Positions 1-5,861 of a stretch of 18,853 nucleotides of DNA are shown in pieces. The notes beneath the pieces are model-generated. The model saw nothing but the letters and a program-made list of their open reading frames with translations, ran no database searches and was not told the DNA's origin. Each line of letters opens with the position of its first letter. Positions within the stretch are counted from its first letter, which is position 1. The position numbers and the translations under genes were made by a program. The DNA is from Oligoflexales bacterium (lineage in GTDB: Bacteria > Bdellovibrionota_B > Oligoflexia > Oligoflexales > CACXFL01): the NCBI GenBank assembly GCA_028282865.1, contig JANQHA010000608.1:1-18853 (forward strand), in the 5' to 3' direction.

Positions 1-36
1 AGGCTTGCCCTAATAGAATGATCTTCTTCCTACTTT

Positions 37-675
37 CTACTTCTTTAGATTGGCATGAATGCAAAAACTCTTCCGCATCCAGCCCATAGTTTCATCTGAA
101 AGGCCGTTCATATAGCCCTCTACTAACAACTTAGTAATCTTAGGACCGTCGTATAAACCCATTTTTTTCCAGCCAACAGAGTTTGCCGGGCAACCAAACT
201 TTCGACCATTCACTGTTACGGAAATGCCACCAGCAGAGCTTATCGCAAAGTTATCAATTCTATTTTTGATTTCTCTTTGGGGTGCTTGCCGGTCGCCAAT
301 AACAAGCTCTTTTGCTGAACCTATATCGAGTGCGACAATTTTATAAGGTTTCTCCGCATCCTTGGCTAGCTCGTTAATGCAAACCTGCCAACGATTCTTT
401 TTCGCAGCTTCAACCATTAGCTTCATACCTGCAAAGTGCCTTAAGTCTTTAGGCACATAATTTTCTTGGTCTACGCGGCTGGGTGTTTTGAAAAGCAGAC
501 GGTCCCGCTCATCTGCAAACTCAGAAATAACTCCAGCGCAGACCTTAGGCCACACCTCTGAATCAGCAGCACGTAGCTGGCTTCCGTTTTCGACGCGAGC
601 CTTGCAACTTATAATCGAGGCAAGGCAGAAAATGCTTGCAAGAAGTTTTGAAAGATTCGGAATCGAAGTACCCAT
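37..675 (-). CDS. putative lipoprotein of unknown function (212 aa)
   Basis: The frame is open from 786, but I place the start at the ATG at 673-675. It begins a typical lipoprotein signal: short polar n-region with a Lys, hydrophobic stretch LLASIFCLASIIS, then a Cys at residue 24 in a lipobox-like IISC. A G-rich stretch (GGGGGCTTGAG) just upstream can serve as ribosome binding site. The mature part is mixed charged/polar with several Cys and no motif I recognise; the end is rich in Lys. It stands alone: the next gene, the recombinase remnant, is on the other strand. Seen: signal and lipobox. Inferred: attachment to inner or outer membrane. Using the upstream ATG at 784-786 would add 37 residues before the signal, which is unlikely for a lipoprotein. 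Function unknown. Confidence 0.6.
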   Translation of the reverse strand: MGTSIPNLSKLLASIFCLASIISCKARVENGSQLRAADSEVWPKVCAGVISEFADERDRLLFKTPSRVDQENYVPKDLRHFAGMKLMVEAAKKNRWQVCINELAKDAEKPYKIVALDIGSAKELVIGDRQAPQREIKNRIDNFAISSAGGISVTVNGRKFGCPANSVGWKKMGLYDGPKITKLLVEGYMNGLSDETMGWMRKSFCIHANLKK

Positions 676-840
676 CTCAAGCCCCCATGAGCGCGGTGTT
701 GTCATTGAAAATATCAACGAAGGTAATATCGGCTTATAATTAGAATATTTAACAAACGCCGACAAAACAACGTTGGTATAACACAAAAAACCAACAAAAT
801 AGACTTTATTTATAAATGCTTATTAAGTTTAAGAAAATCC

Positions 841-892
841 GTTGCGCTCATGTAGCAAAATTTAGAAATTCTGCTGATTCAATGAGCACAAC
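841..892. repeat. imperfect inverted repeat (about 52 bp) upstream of recombinase remnant
   Basis: Outer arms GTTGCGCTCAT (841-851) and ATGAGCACAAC (882-892) are complementary at 10 of 11 positions. Inner arms AGCAaAATTT and AAATTcTGCT continue the pairing around a 2-base loop, with a small asymmetric internal loop between the two arm pairs. It lies just upstream of the recombinase promoter candidate. It could be a recombinase site, a mobile element end or an RNA hairpin; no T-run follows, so a simple terminator is less likely. Confidence 0.55.
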
Positions 893-920
893 TTGACCAA
901 AAGTGTTCCGGCAAGATAAC
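893..920 (+). promoter_or_regulatory. candidate sigma-70 promoter of the recombinase remnant
   Basis: TTGACC (893-898, 5 of 6 to consensus) and GATAAC (915-920, 4 of 6) are separated by 16 bases. Transcription would begin near 927, about 20 bases before the TTG start with its AAGGAT binding site. Confidence 0.35.
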
Positions 921-947
921 TATTTCTGAGACTTTGAAAAGGATCTT

Positions 948-1243
948 TTGTTGCGACGAATCGTTCTCTATTATCGAGTATCAACCGACAAACAGGACTT
1001 CGACAGCCAACGAGAGGTCGTCGAAGACTGGCTCAAAAAGCACAACCTCACCGCTCAATATACCCTCTCCGATAAAAAACCCGGCAAAGATGGATGCTGT
1101 CGCCGATGCCAAATTGCGAATGAAAAAATATGTCAATGGGTTTGGAAAATTTCAGGGAGCTGAAAGACGGGATACGATTGAGCGGGTTTGCGAGAAGGTT
1201 GTTGTGCGGGATAATCCTCAACGCCTTGAGCTCCATTGTGTGA
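948..1243 (+). pseudogene. decayed serine recombinase (resolvase/invertase family)
   Basis: From a TTG at 948, preceded by AAGGAT, the frame encodes MLRRIVLYYRVSTDKQDFDS. This is the N-terminus of the serine recombinase catalytic domain, including the YxRVSTxxQ signature with the nucleophilic Ser. Similarity runs to about PGKDG near 1095 and then stops. From about 1090 a different forward frame carries a stretch that looks like the C-terminal part of a large serine recombinase (ERRDTIERVCEKVVVRDNPQ, then RLELHC), ending near 1240. The middle of the gene is missing and the two pieces are out of frame, so the gene is dead by internal deletion plus frameshift. The second frame stays open to 1350 only because it reads antisense through the tRNA; that tail is not protein. 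The position directly beside a tRNA 3' end suggests a relic of an integrated element (inference). Confidence 0.75.
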
Positions 1244-1284
1244 GGAGAGCCGCCAAAACAGGACAGGGGAGATGGTGGGGAAAA

Positions 1285-1361
1285 TGGTGGGCGTTGCAGA
1301 ATTCGAATCTGCGACCTCCGCGATGTCAACGCGACGCTCTAACCAACTGAGCTAAACGCCC
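1285..1361 (-). tRNA. tRNA-Val (anticodon GAC), CCA encoded
   Basis: The minus strand folds into a full cloverleaf. The acceptor GGGCGTT pairs with AACGCCC, the D-arm is GCTC/GAGC, and the anticodon stem TCGCG/CGCGG (one T-G pair) encloses loop TTGACAT with anticodon GAC. The variable region is AGGTC, and the T-arm GCAGA/TCTGC encloses TTCGAAT. Discriminator A73 and an encoded CCA (1285-1287) end the gene. It reads GUC/GUU valine codons. It lies downstream of ftsY on the same strand. Confidence 0.95.
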
Positions 1362-1381
1362 TTATCAATTTAACGACAGCC

Positions 1382-1410
1382 ATCATTGCCTAACTAAACC
1401 AGGCAGTCAA
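1382..1410 (-). promoter_or_regulatory. candidate sigma-70 promoter for tRNA-Val
   Basis: On the minus strand TTGACT (1405-1410) and AATGAT (1382-1387) are 17 bases apart. Predicted initiation near 1375 lies about 14 bases before the mature 5' end at 1361. The site sits between the ftsY stop and the tRNA, so the tRNA can be transcribed independently of ftsY. Confidence 0.5.
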
Positions 1411-1412
1411 CC

Positions 1413-2528
1413 TCAATCAAACAGTGAGTTGGCGTAATCTGAGCCATCAAATGGGCGCAAATCTGTGGCCTTCTCACCGACCCCAATATAGCGAATAGGC
1501 ATATTAAAACGGTCTGCTGCGGCTATCACCACGCCACCTTTTGCCGTGCCATCAAGCTTGGTTACCACTAAACCAGATAGTTTCACCAGTTCGTCAAAAG
1601 CTTGTATTTGAACGATTGCGTTCTGCCCAGTGGTTGCGTCGATAACCAGCCAGCTCTCATGGGGAGCTTCTGGTAGGTCTTTTCCTATCACCCGATTGAT
1701 TTTCTCAAGTTCTGCCATCAGCTCTTTTTTATTATGAAGTCTTCCAGCTGTATCAATCAATAGCACATCTGCGTTTCTAGCAATGGCAGCTTTGACACCG
1801 TCATATGCCACCGAAGCTGGATCACTACCAGGTTGATGTGCAATCACTTCTGCTCCGATGCGCTCACCCCAGACTTTGAGTTGGTCTATCGCTGCAGCTC
1901 GGTAAGTATCAGCTGCGCATAGAAGCACTTTTTTATTTTCATTAGTAAACTGGCTGGCAATTTTTGCAATGGTCGTGGTTTTGCCGACCCCGTTAACACC
2001 GACAATTAAGATCACTTGGGGGCCTGAAGAGGGGCTATTTATAGGGCTGACGGTTGCGGCAAAGATTGAGTTAATTTCTTCTTTAAGCTTTTCTTGAATA
2101 TCTTGCCAAGAAAGCTCGGTGTTCGCTGCTAAGCTTTTACCAAGGTGCTTGACCAGTCGGTCTGCAGTTCTGGTTCCGACATCAGCCTTATATAGCGTTT
2201 CATGAATCTTTTCTAATAAACCTTCGTCAAGTTGTTGGGTGCCCTGAAAGAGCTTTGCGAGGCTGCCGCTCAGGTTTGATCTTGTTTTCTCTAAGCCTTG
2301 GCGCAGCCGAATGCTCCATGGAATATCTTCGGTCGTGACTTTGCTTGTTGGTTGGCGCTCTGGTTTCGAAGTGGAAGGTGTAGCAGATGTTTTTAAAGCT
2401 AAATATGCCCAAAGACCAGCAAATGAGACGATCACCCAGGCGATGACCATGATCGCGACGTTCTGGTCGCTGTCTAAAGGTAGGTTCTTATTTAATAATA
2501 GTTCCGTAATGAATGAAGTTGTTTCCAC
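1413..2528 (-). CDS. ftsY: signal recognition particle receptor FtsY
   Basis: FtsY is the SRP receptor GTPase that docks ribosome-nascent-chain-SRP complexes at the inner membrane for co-translational insertion. The 371-residue protein has one hydrophobic segment near residues 24-46, a short charged linker rather than the long acidic A domain of enterobacteria, then the N domain and the G domain. GTPase motifs are clear: GVNGVGKT (177-184), DTYRAAAIDQL (207-217), DTAGR (259-263), TKLDGTAKGG (323-332). The C-terminus GEKATDLRPFD is typical of the family. The start is GTG at 2526-2528 with only a weak GAG upstream. An ATG at 2448-2450 (residue 27) lies inside the membrane segment and would truncate it, so the upstream GTG is preferred. 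It is divergent from trpF and followed by tRNA-Val. Identification is firm; the exact start is less so. Confidence 0.95.
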   Translation of the reverse strand: METTSFITELLLNKNLPLDSDQNVAIMVIAWVIVSFAGLWAYLALKTSATPSTSKPERQPTSKVTTEDIPWSIRLRQGLEKTRSNLSGSLAKLFQGTQQLDEGLLEKIHETLYKADVGTRTADRLVKHLGKSLAANTELSWQDIQEKLKEEINSIFAATVSPINSPSSGPQVILIVGVNGVGKTTTIAKIASQFTNENKKVLLCAADTYRAAAIDQLKVWGERIGAEVIAHQPGSDPASVAYDGVKAAIARNADVLLIDTAGRLHNKKELMAELEKINRVIGKDLPEAPHESWLVIDATTGQNAIVQIQAFDELVKLSGLVVTKLDGTAKGGVVIAAADRFNMPIRYIGVGEKATDLRPFDGSDYANSLFD

Positions 2529-2596
2529 GAGCGTCTCGAGTGTAAAGTGATAGAAGAGGTGGCTTGGTTTTTACCCTTAATCTTTTAACCGAGACG

Positions 2597-2602
2597 TATA
2601 AT
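2597..2602 (+). promoter_or_regulatory. candidate -10 element immediately upstream of trpF
   Basis: A perfect TATAAT ends four bases before the trpF ATG. No good -35 lies at 16-18 bases, and there is no Shine-Dalgarno sequence in front of the ATG. If used, the transcript would be leaderless or nearly so. Confidence 0.35.
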
Positions 2603-2606
2603 TAGC

Positions 2607-3257
2607 ATGAAACCCAAAAAATACAACTCCCGATGCCAGCTTAAAGTGTGCGGCATAACCCGCCGAGAGGACCTCGACATGTGCATAAAGTGTGGAGTTG
2701 ACTATATGGGGTTGAATTTTTATCTTAAATCTCAAAGGTTTATAGATGTGAATAAAGCTTCAGCCCTTATTTCTGGTATGAGCAGAGGTTCAGACTCTAA
2801 AGTTGCCGCTGTATTTGTAAATGCCGGCAACGATCAAATTAGTGAGTGTCTGGACCTTTGCCCGGAAATAGGGGTCGTCCAGCTCCACGGAGAGGAAGCT
2901 ACGGAGCAGGTAGTGGCATTGCGAGAATCGATTGGTCCAGATACCGAAATTTGGAAGGCTATTAAGGTGGCGCAGCAGTCCGACGTCGCCAAAGCCTTGA
3001 GCTGGGACGAGTATGCCGACCTAGTGTTATTGGATGGGGTCGCTCCTGGAAGTGGAAAAGCGTTTGATTGGGAAGTCATAACCTCGGATCTATCTAAAAT
3101 TCGGTGGGGGTTGGCGGGAGGTATCAATCTTTCCAACATCCAAGGCGCTTTGAAGTTAAAACCAGCTTTGATCGACCTAGCCTCTGGAGTTGAGTCTAGC
3201 CCAGGAGTTAAAGATTTTGATAAGATACAAGAAATATTAAGGGTCGTTAGAAATTGA
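2607..3257 (+). CDS. trpF: phosphoribosylanthranilate isomerase TrpF
   Basis: TrpF converts N-(5'-phosphoribosyl)anthranilate to 1-(o-carboxyphenylamino)-1-deoxyribulose-5-phosphate in tryptophan biosynthesis. It is a cytoplasmic TIM barrel. The 216-residue protein has the usual length and motifs: KVCGIT at 13-18 with catalytic-base Cys15, GLNFYLKSQRFI at 35-46, QLHGEE at 92-97, LLDG with the catalytic-acid Asp143, GSGKAFDW at 148-155, and the phosphate-binding ends LAGGI (169-173) and ASGVESSPG (192-200). The ATG at 2607 is the first start in the frame and gives the standard distance to the KVCGIT strand, but no ribosome binding site is visible. No other trp gene is in the window. The following gene overlaps its stop codon (TTGA), so the two are probably co-translated. 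Confidence 0.95.
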   Translation: MKPKKYNSRCQLKVCGITRREDLDMCIKCGVDYMGLNFYLKSQRFIDVNKASALISGMSRGSDSKVAAVFVNAGNDQISECLDLCPEIGVVQLHGEEATEQVVALRESIGPDTEIWKAIKVAQQSDVAKALSWDEYADLVLLDGVAPGSGKAFDWEVITSDLSKIRWGLAGGINLSNIQGALKLKPALIDLASGVESSPGVKDFDKIQEILRVVRN

Positions 3258-3982
3258 ATTTGGTTACTGCAATTCGTAATTTTTTTGTCATGCAACTGTT
3301 ATTGTTTTCAGTGGTTACTTTTGGGCAAGGCAATAGTAGCATCTTTTCTAATGCTTCTGAAAAACTTCGAGAAGTGCGAAGTCAGATTAAAGAGTGGGAT
3401 CAATCAGTACTTGGTTTTCGCAAAGAACACCAGTTTAGCTGGACCTTAGGTCTGAGCCAAGGTCGTTGGCGGTTTAAGCGTTTTGGCAATCAGGTGAATA
3501 AGTATCATTCCGATTTGGGGTCGTTCACTAAGTTTAGGTATGCATATCATCTGCCTATATGGCGAAGCTTTGGCTACCTCCTTGGTACTTCAGCAGGGTA
3601 TTGGGATCAGATTTCTGGAAGTTCAGGCATGGAAATTCAGTCGATTTCGATGTTACCAGGAATTGTCTCTGGATTTGTTTTGAATATGAGTCCTGGGTTT
3701 CGGACGGTCTTGGCATTGGACTATTATTTAGAGAGATGGAGTGGCCTCCAAGAAAGTAACAACGATGGTGAAGAGCCCAATATCAGTGTTACAGCTCGTA
3801 GTGTTGATGTTTATTTAGCCCTAGATATTTTCTACCAGCTAAAGTGGGCTATCAGGATAGAAGCTCATAAAAGATGGTCTGATTATAAACAGCCGAGGCA
3901 GTCTGACGGCAAAGAAGTTCACGCATCAATTTCTCGAGAAGATTATTGGTACGGTTTAGGGTTGCTCTACCACCTGATGTAG
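3254..3982 (+). CDS. putative outer-membrane or secreted protein, translationally coupled to trpF
   Basis: The 242-residue protein starts at a TTG at 3254 that overlaps the trpF stop (TTGA). AAGGG at 3239-3243 is a plausible binding site. The N-terminus is a Sec signal peptide: Arg at residue 8, hydrophobic FFVMQLLLFSVVTF, and cleavage near Gly-Gln-Gly at about 24-26. The mature part is rich in aromatic residues, with alternating short strands (FSWTLGLSQGRWRFKRFG, VDVYLALDIFYQ) and a tyrosine-rich end (YWYGLGLLYHLM). This suggests a small outer-membrane beta-barrel. An ATG at 3290 would cut into the signal peptide and has no binding site, so the TTG is preferred. The link to trpF is positional only; I recognise no family. 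Confidence 0.6.
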   Translation: MNLVTAIRNFFVMQLLLFSVVTFGQGNSSIFSNASEKLREVRSQIKEWDQSVLGFRKEHQFSWTLGLSQGRWRFKRFGNQVNKYHSDLGSFTKFRYAYHLPIWRSFGYLLGTSAGYWDQISGSSGMEIQSISMLPGIVSGFVLNMSPGFRTVLALDYYLERWSGLQESNNDGEEPNISVTARSVDVYLALDIFYQLKWAIRIEAHKRWSDYKQPRQSDGKEVHASISREDYWYGLGLLYHLM

Positions 3983-4057
3983 CCGAATGGACGAGCTAGA
4001 AACATAAATTATTGTAATTATTGATTAAAATGATTTTTTGCTAGGGCTTTTGCTTCC

Positions 4058-4084
4058 TTAAGTATGGGGTGGTTATTCCGATAT
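4058..4084 (+). promoter_or_regulatory. candidate sigma-28 (FliA-type) promoter
   Basis: TTAAGTAT (4058-4065) and TCCGATAT (4077-4084) each match the sigma-28 consensus TAAAGTTT / GCCGATAA at 6 of 8 positions, with exactly the canonical 11-base spacer. Initiation would fall near 4091, giving a leader of about 19 bases that contains the AAAAGGAGG binding site of the small gene at 4110. No better sigma-70 site was found in 3983-4109. Confidence 0.4.
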
Positions 4085-4109
4085 AGATATATACCTAAAA
4101 GGAGGCTTT

Positions 4110-4271
4110 ATGCCGAAAAAAGAGGAACGAGGTTCTAAAGACGAGCTTGAGGTGTTGAAAATCATCCTTGATGAGAACCCCTATTTGAAGTCTCGGGTTT
4201 TAGAAAACCTAAAGCAGCTAAAAACTGAATATGAGCTTAGGACTGGTAAAACGAAAGAAAAAGATGGCTGA
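4110..4271 (+). CDS. small highly charged protein (53 aa), unknown function
   Basis: An ATG at 4110 follows a near-perfect binding site AAAAGGAGG (4097-4105) with a 4-base spacer. This is among the best ribosome binding sites in the window and argues strongly for translation. The protein begins MPKKEERGSKDELEVLKIIL and ends GKTKEKDG. It is dominated by Lys and Glu, with a predicted amphipathic helical middle (ELEVLKIILDENPYLKSRVL) and no signal peptide or membrane segment. It overlaps the next frame: ATGGCTGA at 4264-4271 contains both a possible downstream ATG and this gene's stop. It may be the first gene of a unit with the lipoprotein and membrane protein that follow. No family recognised; a small regulator or adaptor is only a guess. 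Confidence 0.65.
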   Translation: MPKKEERGSKDELEVLKIILDENPYLKSRVLENLKQLKTEYELRTGKTKEKDG

Positions 4272-4323
4272 TAAATCGAAATTTGATATAGCTGTTACAC
4301 ATAAAAATAAAAGGCTCACTGCA

Positions 4324-4923
4324 ATGACCTATCGGGCATGCCCCATTTATCTACTTTTAATACTACATGTCGTAGCGGTTGGCTGCATTACCACTGATTC
4401 TCAGATTGTTGAGCGAAGCAAAGAAGTTCGACCAGCCTGGGTCGACAATGCCGACCAAAAATCTTTGAATACCGAAGATAAGCTTTTGTTTATTGAAGAA
4501 GGGTCTAACCTTAGGGATTTGCCTTTAGGTATTAAAGCGACTCAACTTCAGGCATTAAAATCTAGCCGAGATTATATACAAAATAAAATTGTCGAACATA
4601 TAAATTTAGTAAGCTCTGACTCTGGAATTAACTTAGTCAATAAAGCGCGCATGACTGGGACTGTTGCCAAGGTAGTTAAAACGTCTCATAATAAGTTTGC
4701 TCGTGTGCAAGATATATACTTTGAAAAGATTTATAACCAAAACGCTGAAGATGAACTTGAGCGCGAGTTTTATCGAGTCTTCGTTAAAGTCGAGTACCCT
4801 AAGTCGCAAATAGATGTCATTCTTAAAAACGTTTCATCAAGGTTTAGTGGCTCGAAGCTTCCTGATCTTGGTAAGATAGCCATGCGCCTTTCGAAGCTTA
4901 ATTGGAAGCTCTATAGTCATTAA
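4324..4923 (+). CDS. LPP20-like lipoprotein
   Basis: The frame is open from an ATG at 4231, but I choose the ATG at 4324. It is preceded by AAAAGG with a 9-base spacer and starts directly with a lipoprotein signal: MTYRA, hydrophobic CPIYLLLILHVVAV, then a lipobox ending AVGC. This gives 199 residues. Another ATG at 4264, overlapping the preceding stop, would place 20 charged residues ahead of the signal. The mature part has RPAWVDN near its start, a long helical middle with an Ala/Lys-rich run, and an end of the form FYRVFVKVEYPKSQ. This layout resembles LPP20-family lipoproteins, a family that includes flagellum-associated FlgP of Vibrio (family knowledge; similarity judged by eye). Together with the possible sigma-28 promoter upstream, a motility or envelope role is conceivable but unproven. 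Confidence 0.65.
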   Translation: MTYRACPIYLLLILHVVAVGCITTDSQIVERSKEVRPAWVDNADQKSLNTEDKLLFIEEGSNLRDLPLGIKATQLQALKSSRDYIQNKIVEHINLVSSDSGINLVNKARMTGTVAKVVKTSHNKFARVQDIYFEKIYNQNAEDELEREFYRVFVKVEYPKSQIDVILKNVSSRFSGSKLPDLGKIAMRLSKLNWKLYSH

Positions 4924-4948
4924 GCCTGCAAATCATAAGGTCATATAG

Positions 4949-5638
4949 ATGATTAGACTGATTTTTTTATTCCTAATCAGCCTTCTTAGCCAAGGGAATT
5001 GCCCAGAAGTGTTTAAGCGGGTCGCCCCTGTAGAATTCGAGGCTCTTCAGAAATTTTCTGGAGATAACCGGTTTCAATACCATTTGTTTGAGGTGACGAA
5101 AGACAAGTATATGATAGCCATCGAAGTTCCTAGGTTAGAGCATTTTTCCAAGAGGCTGGCTGAAATAGTTGCAAAACGACCCGGGGTCTACCTGAAAAAT
5201 CATGGTGCCGGTCTTTTTGCTGCTGCGAAAAGCATTTGTAAGACTATCGTCGTTGGAACATGCTTTACTGCAGTTTCAGCAGTGACGACTATGTTTCTAG
5301 CTTACGAAACCTTCGGCCTCGAGGCTTTTACGACCGCGATTGAAGGCAAAAATGCATTTAATAGGCTGGTTACAATGCCACTTTTAACTATTTCAGGGGT
5401 AGGTGCAACTTTCCTCGGTCATCATATGACCGTCAGGCTTACAAAGAAAAAGATTAAGGACTACTTTTTATCGGCAGGAGAGCGGCTCGACGAGGTCGAA
5501 AAATTATTATCCTCTGGAAAAGCTAGAGTTCAGGTATTAACGATTCCGCCAAACAAATCTCGTGAGGTCAATACCGCTGCTGAAAGTAAAGGCATGAAGC
5601 TGCTTGAGGTAGGGCAGTTCGGCCAGCTTTCGGAGTAG
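4949..5638 (+). CDS. putative membrane protein with signal peptide (229 aa)
   Basis: The ATG at 4949 has AAGG 8 bases upstream and lies 25 bases after the lipoprotein gene, so the two are probably co-transcribed. Residues 1-16 form a hydrophobic signal sequence (MIRLIFLFLISLLSQG). Two further hydrophobic segments follow near residues 98-119 (with two Cys) and 140-158, then a Lys-rich stretch (RLTKKKIK) and a hydrophilic helical tail to residue 229. QGNC after the signal is not a canonical lipobox, so a lipoprotein is unlikely. The expected topology is a periplasmic N-terminal domain of about 75 residues, a transmembrane hairpin and a tail on one side. No family recognised. Confidence 0.6.
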   Translation: MIRLIFLFLISLLSQGNCPEVFKRVAPVEFEALQKFSGDNRFQYHLFEVTKDKYMIAIEVPRLEHFSKRLAEIVAKRPGVYLKNHGAGLFAAAKSICKTIVVGTCFTAVSAVTTMFLAYETFGLEAFTTAIEGKNAFNRLVTMPLLTISGVGATFLGHHMTVRLTKKKIKDYFLSAGERLDEVEKLLSSGKARVQVLTIPPNKSREVNTAAESKGMKLLEVGQFGQLSE

Positions 5639-5832
5639 TAGCCTTGCAGGGGAATATGTAGTTCGACATAACAGAAAGTTTCTATTTTAGACGGTAAACG
5701 CTTGACCTTTTATTGGTTTTTAATCCTTTGAGTTGCGGGGTCGAGCCGGAAGCGCGTTGCTTGTTAAGCTTCTGTAATCACGTCATTTAGCGATTCCTGG
5801 TCGTATCGATAAATCTTATGTAGTATTCCCGC

Positions 5833-5838
5833 TATAGT
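5833..5838 (+). promoter_or_regulatory. candidate -10 element for the 599-residue gene
   Basis: TATAGT (5 of 6 to consensus) lies 23 bases before the TTG start at 5862, but no convincing -35 is present at 16-18 bases. A weak sigma-28-like alternative (TAAATCTT at 5810-5817 with CCCGCTAT at 5828-5835, spacer 10 instead of 11) overlaps it. The rest of 5639-5861 shows nothing I can name. Confidence 0.25.
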
Positions 5839-5861
5839 ACTTTTTAGGAGCATAAAAGGCT

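Noticed and set aside
841..892. Integron attC site
   Set aside because: The outer boxes are GTT...AAC rather than the AAC...GTT order of attC, each box has a mismatch to the core consensus, and no cassette array or integrase is present.
1244..1350. C-terminal third of the plus-strand frame that begins at 934, and a minus-strand frame at 1048-1329
   Set aside because: Both read through or beside the tRNA-Val gene. The tail with ALQNSNLRPPRCQRD is the typical artefact of translating a tRNA antisense.
5639..5861. Structured RNA or gene in the interval before the 599-residue gene
   Set aside because: I looked for a tRNA, a terminator and a small gene with a binding site and found none I can support; only weak promoter elements remain.
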